A stretch of DNA of 5,668 nucleotides from Methanoregula sp. GTDB taxonomy: Archaea > Halobacteriota > Methanomicrobia > Methanomicrobiales > Methanospirillaceae. Made by a program: the position numbers and the translations under genes. How positions within the stretch are numbered: the first letter of the stretch is position 1; every line of letters begins with the position of its first letter. The stretch spans positions 1 to 5,668 of the forward strand of contig JAQTSH010000066.1 of the NCBI GenBank assembly GCA_028711405.1, read 5' to 3'. Below the pieces are notes generated by a model that was not told the DNA's origin, did not search any database, and saw only the letters and a program-made list of their open reading frames with translations. Positions 1-5,650 of this stretch are shown one piece after another.

Positions 1-667
1 TCTCAAAGTCACTCCGCTCTGCATCAGTCTTGAGGCGGATGCCGGACCAGAACCGGTCGGACATGGTCTTTCCCCCATCCACTACGCCCTTCTCTTGTAA
101 TGCAGTTGCAAGTTTTCGTGCGGTAGGAACGCGGTTGATCCCTTCTTCTTCGCACCACTTCATAAGCGTCTCCCGCAGGGCAGACCGCGACATCTTCACA
201 CTTGGCTCAAACGCACACTCCGTCGCGAGAAACGACCCCACCGTATCGCTCACCGTCCGGAGATTCGTCGTCGCCTGCGAAACCTTCTTTGGCTGCACCA
301 GCAGGTTCCCATTCGCATAATACCGTAAAAGCCCCGCAAGACACCAGTTTAATATCCCGGAAGACTCTGCCAGCAGTTTCGTCGCAATATCCTGGTCGCA
401 CTTCTCCGGTGGAATCTGGACGACAAACGGCAGCATCCAGAGCCGGCGCCAGATCCCGTCATCGGTGCCGGAGATCTTCGGCTCATGATTGGTCGTCAGC
501 CATATCTTCGTAATGGGTGGAAACTCAAACTCGTTCTCGTACAGTTTCCGGACGGTCACTGCATGCTCCCCAGTAAGTTGCTTGATGACCAACTCATCTA
601 TCCGTGCATCTTTCCGCGAACTCAATAGAACTCTCTTTAAAAAATTGGAAAGAAGAGCCGAAGCTTT
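1..667 (-). pseudogene. N-terminally truncated P4-family phage/plasmid primase-helicase (C-terminal part)
   Basis: The minus strand is open from after a TAA at 668-670 down to the left edge, where the gene continues. Read from about 613 downward it matches the C-terminal half of the P4-type primase/superfamily 3 helicase family, which unwinds and primes DNA during replication of phages and integrated elements. Visible motifs in order are RIDELVIKQLTGEH, LYENEFEFPP, the sensor-1-like strand IWLTTNHEP, the arginine-finger region TDDGIWRRL followed by MLPF, and a C-terminal winged-helix-like tail ending DRFWSGIRLK. The primase domain and the Walker A and B motifs should lie upstream but are absent. 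The roughly 16 codons before RKDARIDE do not look like the family, and no ATG precedes the conserved block. I infer a broken gene cut near 610-630, a relic of a mobile element. Family assignment is firm; the exact breakpoint is not. Confidence 0.82.
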
Positions 668-678
668 TTAGAGGATTG

Positions 679-696
679 AAAAATCCAAAAATTGGA
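679..696 (-). terminator. Hairpin plus T-run terminator after the PEGA gene
   Basis: Read on the minus strand this is TCCAA-TTT-TTGGA, a perfect 5-bp stem with a 3-base loop (684-696), followed immediately by five T (679-683). It lies 18 bases past the stop codon of the PEGA-domain gene, in the right orientation to end that transcript. The stem is AT-rich and weak, but an oligo-T tract alone is often enough for archaeal termination. Confidence 0.6.
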
Positions 697-713
697 GAAG
701 CGTCGTTGATTTT

Positions 714-1292
714 TTATGATGCGCGGTTTAACTCACGGTAGAGGTAACAGAAACTTTTGTCTTTCACGACGACATTCTCAGTTTCAAAGGTATATCCTGA
801 TTTTTTCAGTTCCACCTGGTATGAACCCGTCTCGATATTTGAGATCATCAGGGGTTTGTTTGGATCATCCGGTGTCTGCCCACGGAATTCCCCGTTCAGG
901 AAGACCTGAGCCCCGCCGGGCATCGTCCTGATCGAGACCGAACCAAAACCCTGGACGAGAGTCGGCGTTGCGGTTGCACTGTTGACAGAGCCTTTCGCAG
1001 ACTGAATTCCGCCCTGCAAGGTCGAATCCATTGTCTGTGAATAATCCATACCGGATAATCCGAACAATGCCATTATTTTCGAGAAAAACGACATCAGCTG
1101 GTCTGAAGAACTCACAAGCGAACCCTGATATTCGGTCATCGAATCCTTTGATCCCAGTAATGCAGTGCCGGGCGTTGGCGCAACGAGTGAAAGATTTGAT
1201 GCCTGTTTCACGATATCTTCATCCGCCAACGCACACGGGATACAAAGGCAGACAAATAGAAGAGCCAGTATAACAAGTCCAATAGTCCTCAT
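714..1292 (-). CDS. Secreted PEGA-domain protein
   Basis: This is a 192-residue protein with a clear Sec signal peptide: Arg2, a hydrophobic core at residues 4-20, and a likely cleavage after ALA at 21-23. Residues 24-115 are a Ser/Thr/Gly-rich low-complexity segment with no recognised domain. Residues 117-188 form one PEGA domain, with the typical strand GSVSIRTMPGGAQVFLNG, then the G-x-TP turn (GQTP, 138-141), ETGSYQVELKKSGY and a final beta strand. PEGA domains are small surface modules common in extracytoplasmic proteins of methanogens; their binding partners are mostly unknown, so a cell-surface or envelope role is only inferred. The start is supported by GGAG (1297-1300) four bases ahead of ATG. 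The gene stands alone, runs opposite to the phosphatase locus, and ends in its own terminator. No transmembrane anchor follows the PEGA domain, so it may be released or held by other surface proteins. Confidence 0.85.
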   Translation of the reverse strand: MRTIGLVILALLFVCLCIPCALADEDIVKQASNLSLVAPTPGTALLGSKDSMTEYQGSLVSSSDQLMSFFSKIMALFGLSGMDYSQTMDSTLQGGIQSAKGSVNSATATPTLVQGFGSVSIRTMPGGAQVFLNGEFRGQTPDDPNKPLMISNIETGSYQVELKKSGYTFETENVVVKDKSFCYLYRELNRAS

Positions 1293-1844
1293 AAATCTCC
1301 GGGGTCTTTTACTAATTTCTGTTATGGTGAACTGAGATGAAAAACTTTTTCACTTGTTCCTTTCCTTTGTCCTGTATCAAATCATAGGAATGCAGGTGCT
1401 TTTTTGCCGGGAGGTTACGGAGTATCTGAAGCAACGGTCGAGAGAACCGGGGATGTGAAATCCTCCTCGTCGAAATGTTGTTCTTCCGGTGATCAAAGTG
1501 ATCGCGAAAACCATTTACATTGCCCGCTCGTTTACCCGGAGGGTATTTGTTCTGAACCCCATGATTGAAAATCATTTGAAAAGAGGTAATCTATTTACGT
1601 ACTCCAAAACCGGATCCATTCACTTTTCGCTGGTATCGGTTCATGTCATGACGTCTTTTGAAGATTCAAAAACGAGATGTTCTCCCTCAATGCCTTGACG
1701 GTATCGCAGCATGTACTGTGCCAGAGGATACACTGAACACCCCAACCTTTCGTCCGGGCGAAGTACTTTTTCGGAGGGAGTACTTTTACCGATGTAACAT
1801 TTCTTTTTCAGGCACATGCGGTCATGGAATGGGATACCTGATCA
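1293..1844. other. Gene-poor stretch upstream of the PEGA gene
   Basis: I see no convincing gene here. Open frames of 60-90 codons exist on both strands, but none has a good ribosome-binding site, a recognisable domain or a consistent codon pattern. The plus-strand frame from 1489 to about 1698 has some coding-like codons at its beginning (VIAKTIYIARSFTRRVFVL), so a gene remnant is possible. A small perfect inverted repeat, ATGATT-gaa-AATCAT, lies at 1561-1575. The promoter of the PEGA gene must lie in the first 100 bases; the AT-rich segment at 1337-1352 is a candidate, but no TATA box is clear. Confidence 0.4.
1762..1787. repeat. Pair of direct repeats AGTACTTTT
   Basis: The nine-base word AGTACTTTT occurs at 1762-1770 and again at 1779-1787, a spacing of 17 bases from start to start, separated by TCGGAGGG. 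Each copy contains the palindrome AGTACT. Two such half-sites in non-coding DNA could be a regulator-binding site, but nothing else supports that, and chance is possible. Confidence 0.35.
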
Positions 1845-2054
1845 TCACACAATCATGACCAGATCGCCATCAGATGAGAGAGTATATCGTTTGAGCAACA
1901 TCGTGTCATTCATCGTACTATCACGGTCAAAGACCTGGTGGATCTTCTCTCGGATGTGCTGGATCTTCTGCCGGTCGCAGGTTATGGTCATTGACTGTTC
2001 CATCATGCATGCCATCGAGGTCATGATAAGTACACTGGCAAAACCCCTTATCAA
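1845..2054 (-). CDS. Small hypothetical protein (possible gene)
   Basis: A 69-codon frame on the minus strand opens with TTG at 2054; the first ATG is at 2024 and others lie at 2015, 2006 and 2003. I do not recognise the family. From the ATG pair at 2006-2001 onward the product looks like a compact soluble domain: strand SMTITC, a charged helix DRQKIQHIREKIHQVF, then MNDTMLLKRYTL and a final strand DLVMIV. Codon choice is GC-rich at third positions (cag, aag, atc, cac, gtc), like the confident genes nearby, and better than on the opposite strand. No clear Shine-Dalgarno site precedes any start. A TTTAAAAAA box at 2081-2089 would fit a transcript starting near 2057. It could be a real small gene or the tail of a truncated one. 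Confidence 0.45.
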   Translation of the reverse strand: MIRGFASVLIMTSMACMMEQSMTITCDRQKIQHIREKIHQVFDRDSTMNDTMLLKRYTLSSDGDLVMIV

Positions 2055-2080
2055 TGTTGGGCGGGCGGGGGGTGAAAGTG

Positions 2081-2090
2081 TTTTTTAAAG
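2081..2090 (-). promoter_or_regulatory. TATA-like box before the small minus-strand ORF
   Basis: On the minus strand this reads CTTTAAAAAA. It lies about 27 bases ahead of the TTG at 2054, the normal distance from an archaeal TATA box to the transcription start, so a nearly leaderless message is possible. The call depends on the small ORF being real. Confidence 0.25.
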
Positions 2091-2118
2091 AACATGTCAG
2101 GCAGTTCGTCCATCATTC

Positions 2119-2543
2119 ATGAGATCATCAATTGATCACGCTTCTGATATGGAATTCGTTGTTTTCGCTTCGCCGGAAAAGCATATCTACCCGCGTGGCG
2201 TAAAAAAATTCCAAATGCCAACAGATTCCGGTATCCTGTATAACCTGGCGTTATTCAAGCAGCGGTATACACGTGGCACATCCTGGACACAGATTGTCCT
2301 GAACTTTGGGATCATCACGGCAAATGCGAAACTCTTCGAGGACTTTTTCTGGATTCATTTCGGGTTGACGTTACCCATGGTCATCGCTCTGTCGGTGCCC
2401 GCATCAGCATCTGTAATATCATCGGACATTTTGATGAGAGGAGTGGATTCTGGCAGATGGAGAACAACCTGAACTACCGGGTGACTCCCTACTCAGATGA
2501 GACGCTCAACCATATCCGCAAGATCAGAAAAAAACTTGAATAA
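2119..2543 (+). pseudogene. Frameshifted remnant of an unrecognised protein gene
   Basis: Two overlapping plus-strand frames together look like one broken gene. The first runs from ATG 2119 and has coding-like codons through TSWTQIVLNFGIITANAK and LFEDFFWIHFG (to about 2370), then degenerates into an Ala/Ser/Val-rich tail stopping just after 2472. The frame one base back takes over at about 2370 with HGHRSVGARISICNIIGHFD, then SGFWQMENNLNYRVTPYSDE and a Lys/Arg-rich end, IRKIRKKLE, with TAA at 2541-2543. A single lost base between about 2343 and 2385, perhaps in the T-run at 2343-2348, would explain the switch. No ribosome-binding site precedes 2119, so the true 5' end may also be missing. 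I do not recognise the family. A terminator hairpin follows eight bases after the stop, as expected for the 3' end of a once-working gene. Confidence 0.5.
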
Positions 2544-2550
2544 ACCCCTC

Positions 2551-2567
2551 GGAAAAATCTTTTTTCC
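2551..2567 (+). terminator. Hairpin terminator after the frameshifted gene
   Basis: GGAAAAA (2551-2557), loop TCT, then TTTTTCC (2561-2567) form a perfect 7-bp stem whose 3' arm is itself a T-run. It starts eight bases after the TAA at 2541-2543. The placement argues that 2543 is the genuine end of a former transcription unit on the plus strand. Confidence 0.55.
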
Positions 2568-2791
2568 TTCGTATGACCATCCCCTCCGGAACATGAGAAC
2601 TGTTCACCTAAATCTCCGATGTCTCGCTTGTTGGCATTAAAACCGCCACGCAGGCTTCATTTTCATCCGCATGTTTGACTCCATTGCCTACTAGGGATAT
2701 CTCTTATCGATAGGTTCCTGTGGCGAACCCGCCATGAACACTTTATTTTGGGACAGACACGGATTCGATGTTCTTTTTACGGAGGAGAACA

Positions 2792-2836
2792 ATGATGAAT
2801 GTGACACAGCGCGAAAGAACCCCTGGAATTTTTTAA
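2792..2836 (+). CDS. Possible 14-residue leader peptide
   Basis: GGAGGAG at 2781-2787, one of the best Shine-Dalgarno sequences in the window, lies four bases ahead of ATG 2792. The frame encodes only MMNVTQRERTPGIF before TAA at 2834-2836. It could be a leader peptide, or the surviving start of a gene whose body was deleted. Its stop codon overlaps the TATA-like box assigned to the phosphatase, so a separate transcript would be needed to translate it. Confidence 0.25.
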   Translation: MMNVTQRERTPGIF

Positions 2837-2838
2837 AA
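2828..2838 (+). promoter_or_regulatory. TATA-like promoter element of the sensor phosphatase gene
   Basis: ATTTTTTAAAA is the only strongly AT-rich block near the gene. It is 46 bases upstream of ATG 2884, placing a transcription start near 2860-2865 and giving a leader of about 20 bases that includes GGGAG (2864-2868). A purine-rich BRE is not obvious, so this is a positional inference. Confidence 0.4.
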
Positions 2839-2873
2839 GGGACTGATGCATCGGTGTACCACCGGGAGATCCA

Positions 2874-2894
2874 ATGATCCGTCATGACTGCTGA
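2874..2894 (+). other. Six-codon ORF overlapping the phosphatase start
   Basis: ATG 2874 opens MIRHDC and stops at TGA 2892-2894, ten bases inside the phosphatase gene and in another frame. GGGAG (2864-2868) is five bases ahead of this ATG but fifteen ahead of the real one at 2884. It may compete with, or couple translation to, the phosphatase start. It may also be accidental. Confidence 0.25.
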
Positions 2895-5055
2895 AACAAC
2901 GCCACGCATCCGGTTGAGCGTCCGGGCAAAGATCCTGATCGTCTTTCTTGCCCTTTCCGTAGTCTCCCTCATCATCACCGGTTTTTTCGCATTTGCAGCT
3001 CTTGACAAAATGGGCAGGTACGCGGAAGAGAGCAGTGCGGCTCTGGGCGTGCAGGCAATCGATGACAGTTCTGCCGCGCTCCAGAAGAATGCAGAAGAGT
3101 ACCTGCTCCGGGTCGCATCAGACCAGGCTGAGATCACAAACGCATTGTTCGAAGATACGAATGCAGAGATGAGTCTTCTCGCTGCGCATGCACACATACT
3201 CCAGAAGAATCTACCTGTGACACCGGCAATACCTGCATATTTCCACACGACCACTCCCCGGGATCCTTTTGCCGCTACACGGATGGTATCCGCTCCGGAG
3301 ATACTCATAAACCAGTCATCAGAAGAATGGCAACGCCTGAATGGTATGAACGATATGCTCCAGGCATTGTACCAGACCGATGAGGACATGACCGGTGTCT
3401 ATGTCGCAACGGATTCCGGAATCATGCACTATTACCCATGGAATACTGTTATTCCGGCACCGTTTGATCCCCGCAGTAGTGACTGGTATGTGCGGGCAGT
3501 CGCGACAGACATCCAGGTCTGGTCGGATGCACCCTATGTGGATGCTGCCGGGCACGGGCTCATCATGACCTGTTCACGGGCGGTCGACCATGCAACCTAT
3601 GGTCACTGGGTCGTGGGTTCGGATGTCTCTGTTACCACCATCAATAAGGACTTCATGAGCCATACGATGGGAGGTGATGGCTATGCGATCCTCATCGACC
3701 AGTCCGGAAATATCCTCAGTCGTCCGGGTCTCTCCAGCGGCACCGACCAGTGGGATGTACCGTTCTCTGGCGGGAATGCTCTGTTGAGTTCGAATCCGGT
3801 GCTTGTGGATGTGGTGAAAAATATGACCGCAGGAAAGACCGGTATTGCACGGGTCTGGGCTGGTTCCACCGAGACCTATGTCGCGTATGCTCCTGTACGG
3901 TCAATGAACTGGAGTCTTGCGGTCTTTATGCCGGTTGAACAGGTGACGAGCCCGATGAATAAAACCCGTAACCAGATCCTCACCGCAACATACGCATCTG
4001 GTTTGCAGATACAGGATGAAACAAGCCAGCTTTTGACGCTCTTTTCCGGGCTCGTGGTTGTTCTCGTTATCCTAGTCGTGTGCATCTCATGTATTCTTGC
4101 GAGGATTATCACACGCCCGGTTGAAGAACTCAAAGTTGGTACCAGGGTGATCGGTAAGGGCGATCTGGATTATCGGGTGACCATACAAAGTGGAGATGAA
4201 TTTGAAGAACTTGCCCAATCCTTCAATACGATGGCAGCAGCCTTAAAGAAAAATATCGAGAACCTTCGTCTCACGACCGCCGAGAAGGAACGATACACGA
4301 AAGAACTTGAGATCGCCCGGACAATCCAGGCAAGTTTTCTGCCCGATACGATGCCGGATATCAAAAATATTGAGATCGCCGCTGTTGCCATTCCCGCCCT
4401 GGAAGTTGGCGGGGACTTCTATGATTTTATTCCGGTCAGCGATGGTCGCTGCGTGATGGTCATCGCGGATGTATCCGGAAAAGGTGTGAGTGCTGCGCTC
4501 TTCATGGCACTGTCCCGTACCCTTATCCGCGCGAATCTTGAGGGGAAGTCTGATACCACCGGGGCACTCCGGCAGGCAAACCGGATGATCTGCCGGGATG
4601 CAGAGTCGAGCATGTTTGTGACTGCGTTCTGTCTTGTGCTCGATCCGGCACGACAGACTTGTTCCTGCGTAAATGCAGGACACAACCCTCCCCTTTTAAT
4701 CCGGAACTCATCCGGGGAAGCAATGTTCTTACACGAAGATGGCATCGCGCTGGGAGTCCTTCCGGAGATGGAGATCCATGGTGAGGACGTTACGTTAATG
4801 CCGGGTGATCTTGTGATCCTGTATACGGATGGAGTCACAGAAGCGTTCAACACAGAGTACCACGAGTTTGGCGAAGAACGCCTTATACAGATCGCCAGAG
4901 ACTGCCGGTCCCTCCCGGCACCTGAGGTGATCCAACATATTCTGGATGCAGTTCGGGCATTTGCCGGATCTGCGCCGCAATCCGATGACATCACGCTTGT
5001 TGTCCTGCGAGTCAAGCCCTTAACGGAAAAATCCCAAAGGGTGCGTGAAGGGTAG
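2884..5055 (+). CDS. Membrane sensor phosphatase: dCache-HAMP-SpoIIE/RsbU PP2C
   Basis: This 723-residue receptor phosphatase would control partner switching by dephosphorylating a STAS-domain protein. In order: cytoplasmic N-tail (1-16), membrane helix 1 (17-40), an extracytoplasmic double-Cache-like sensor (about 55-360) with FDPRSSDWY (194-202) and DGYAILIDQSG (265-275), membrane helix 2 (about 384-408), HAMP (about 406-460, with TRPVEEL and GDEFEEL), a short coiled linker, then the PP2C domain (476-715). The phosphatase motifs appear intact: EIARTIQASFLP (476-487), GGDFYDF (509-515), ADVSGKG (528-534), NAGHNPP (597-603), YTDGVTEA (647-654) and SDDITLV (700-706). The predicted metal-ligand aspartates, including D511, D529, D649 and D702, are all present. 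ATG 2884 is the first start after an in-frame stop at 2875, and TGATCC lies three bases ahead. The next gene encodes the likely substrate. The ligand of the Cache domain cannot be read from sequence. Symbol withheld because RsbU itself has a different sensor. Confidence 0.95.
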   Translation: MTAETTPRIRLSVRAKILIVFLALSVVSLIITGFFAFAALDKMGRYAEESSAALGVQAIDDSSAALQKNAEEYLLRVASDQAEITNALFEDTNAEMSLLAAHAHILQKNLPVTPAIPAYFHTTTPRDPFAATRMVSAPEILINQSSEEWQRLNGMNDMLQALYQTDEDMTGVYVATDSGIMHYYPWNTVIPAPFDPRSSDWYVRAVATDIQVWSDAPYVDAAGHGLIMTCSRAVDHATYGHWVVGSDVSVTTINKDFMSHTMGGDGYAILIDQSGNILSRPGLSSGTDQWDVPFSGGNALLSSNPVLVDVVKNMTAGKTGIARVWAGSTETYVAYAPVRSMNWSLAVFMPVEQVTSPMNKTRNQILTATYASGLQIQDETSQLLTLFSGLVVVLVILVVCISCILARIITRPVEELKVGTRVIGKGDLDYRVTIQSGDEFEELAQSFNTMAAALKKNIENLRLTTAEKERYTKELEIARTIQASFLPDTMPDIKNIEIAAVAIPALEVGGDFYDFIPVSDGRCVMVIADVSGKGVSAALFMALSRTLIRANLEGKSDTTGALRQANRMICRDAESSMFVTAFCLVLDPARQTCSCVNAGHNPPLLIRNSSGEAMFLHEDGIALGVLPEMEIHGEDVTLMPGDLVILYTDGVTEAFNTEYHEFGEERLIQIARDCRSLPAPEVIQHILDAVRAFAGSAPQSDDITLVVLRVKPLTEKSQRVREG

Positions 5056-5072
5056 TCCCCACAGCGGTACGC

Positions 5073-5079
5073 TTTTTTT
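5073..5079 (+). terminator. Oligo-T tract after the phosphatase gene
   Basis: Seven T residues start 18 bases after the TAG at 5053-5055 and are flanked by two GTACGC words. Archaeal RNA polymerase can stop at such tracts without a hairpin. Partial read-through into the STAS gene is equally possible, because no convincing promoter is visible between the two genes. Confidence 0.35.
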
Positions 5080-5147
5080 AGTACGCGCGAAAGACGAACC
5101 GTAAAGCCAAAATTGGATCAGATCGAATGCTGTGGTCATCAATTGTG

Positions 5148-5201
5148 TCCCGGGAGGGTGCTTCAGGTGCATGAACCGGCATTGCTCAATCCTACCCGGG
5201 A
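5148..5201 (+). promoter_or_regulatory. Inverted repeat in the leader of the STAS gene
   Basis: TCCCGGGAGG (5148-5157) pairs with CCTACCCGGGA (5191-5201): seven G/C-rich pairs, a one-base bulge, then three more pairs, closing a loop of about 33 bases. The 3' arm ends seven bases before the GAGGG ribosome-binding site (5208-5212). In RNA the stem could affect access to that site; as DNA it could be an operator. A 12-codon ORF (5171-5209, MNRHCSILPGMM) starts in the loop and stops inside the ribosome-binding site. Confidence 0.4.
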
Positions 5202-5216
5202 TGATGTGAGGGAAGA

Positions 5217-5555
5217 ATGGAGATAGCTATTGAAAACTCAGATCAGATCTCGATCATCCGGGCACGCGGAAAGATCGATGCGATCACCGTTGCAGTGTTT
5301 GAAGATGCCGTGAGATCCGTGATCAATACGACAGAGAGACAGAACATCCTGATTGATCTATCAGGTCTCGTGTACATCAACAGCGGAGGGTTACGGGTGA
5401 TTCTTGCAGCGGCAAAGATCCAGAAGAATTCTACCCGTCTGTTAGCGCTCTCTGGTCTGAACACGGAAGTGATGAAGATCTTCTCCCTGTCCGGGCTCAA
5501 CACGATCCTTCCCATCTATTCCGGCGAACCTGAAGCACGGGTCCACCTGCGGTGA
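5217..5555 (+). CDS. STAS-domain anti-sigma-factor antagonist homologue (RsbV/SpoIIAA-like)
   Basis: This 112-residue protein is a single STAS domain, the usual length for the family. Visible signatures are the N-terminal strand IENSDQISIIRARGKID (residues 5-21), the core strand ILIDLSGLVYINSGGLRVIL (44-63), and the C-terminal LLALSGLNTEVMKIFSLSGL. Ser56 in YINSGGL lines up with the serine that is phosphorylated in RsbV-type proteins. In that family a kinase phosphorylates the serine and a PP2C phosphatase removes the phosphate; the unphosphorylated form then captures the kinase. Residue 55 is Asn where many members have Asp, which also occurs in functional homologues. GAGGG (5208-5212), four bases ahead of ATG 5217, supports the start. 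It follows the sensor phosphatase by 161 bases on the same strand and is its obvious candidate substrate. Cytoplasmic. What it controls is unknown, as no kinase gene is in view. Confidence 0.93.
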   Translation: MEIAIENSDQISIIRARGKIDAITVAVFEDAVRSVINTTERQNILIDLSGLVYINSGGLRVILAAAKIQKNSTRLLALSGLNTEVMKIFSLSGLNTILPIYSGEPEARVHLR

Positions 5556-5577
5556 AACGTCCGGGACCTGAACTGAA

Positions 5578-5650
5578 AGATGCCCATGCGCCCTGTCGTC
5601 TCCTGTTTACTCATGGATTGATACGAATGCCGCCTGGCAGACGGGCATCT
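5578..5650 (+). repeat. Inverted repeat downstream of the STAS gene
   Basis: AGATGCCC (5578-5585) is exactly complementary to GGGCATCT (5643-5650). Just inside, GTCT (5598-5601) can pair with AGAC (5639-5642). The structure begins 22 bases after the STAS stop codon. It could be a transcript-end structure or a processing site, but no T-run follows within the window. Confidence 0.35.

Larger units (their letters stand above)
2568..2883. other. Leader region of the sensor phosphatase gene
   Basis: There is no confident gene here. It holds a strong GGAGGAG ribosome-binding site followed by a 14-codon ORF, a TATA-like box and the phosphatase ribosome-binding region, described separately. A 47-codon frame (2734-2877) in phase with the phosphatase also ends just before it, but has no ribosome-binding site of its own. 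Confidence 0.4.

Noticed and set aside
30..513. Two overlapping plus-strand frames of about 100 codons
   Set aside because: They are antisense to the primase-helicase remnant, which matches its family clearly on the minus strand.
1312..1575. 87-codon minus-strand frame upstream of the PEGA gene
   Set aside because: No ribosome-binding site, His/Arg/Asn-rich composition without a hydrophobic pattern, and it occupies the space where the PEGA promoter should be.
2343..2348. Programmed -1 frameshift site in the T-run
   Set aside because: The sequence C-TTT-TTC lacks the full slippery heptamer, no strong downstream structure is evident, and a simple one-base loss explains the frame change better.
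2734..2877. 47-codon plus-strand frame in phase with, and just ahead of, the phosphatase
   Set aside because: No Shine-Dalgarno site before its ATG, no recognisable domain, and it runs through the likely TATA box; the in-frame TGA at 2875 also rules out an extended phosphatase N-terminus.
2691..3389. 232-codon open frame on the minus strand
   Set aside because: It lies opposite the phosphatase gene's start and sensor domain, has Ser/Ala/Arg-rich low-quality composition and no recognisable domain; it is a shadow of the plus-strand gene.
4419..5015. 198-codon open frame on the minus strand
   Set aside because: Antisense to the conserved PP2C catalytic motifs; its translation is Arg/Ser-rich and unlike any family.
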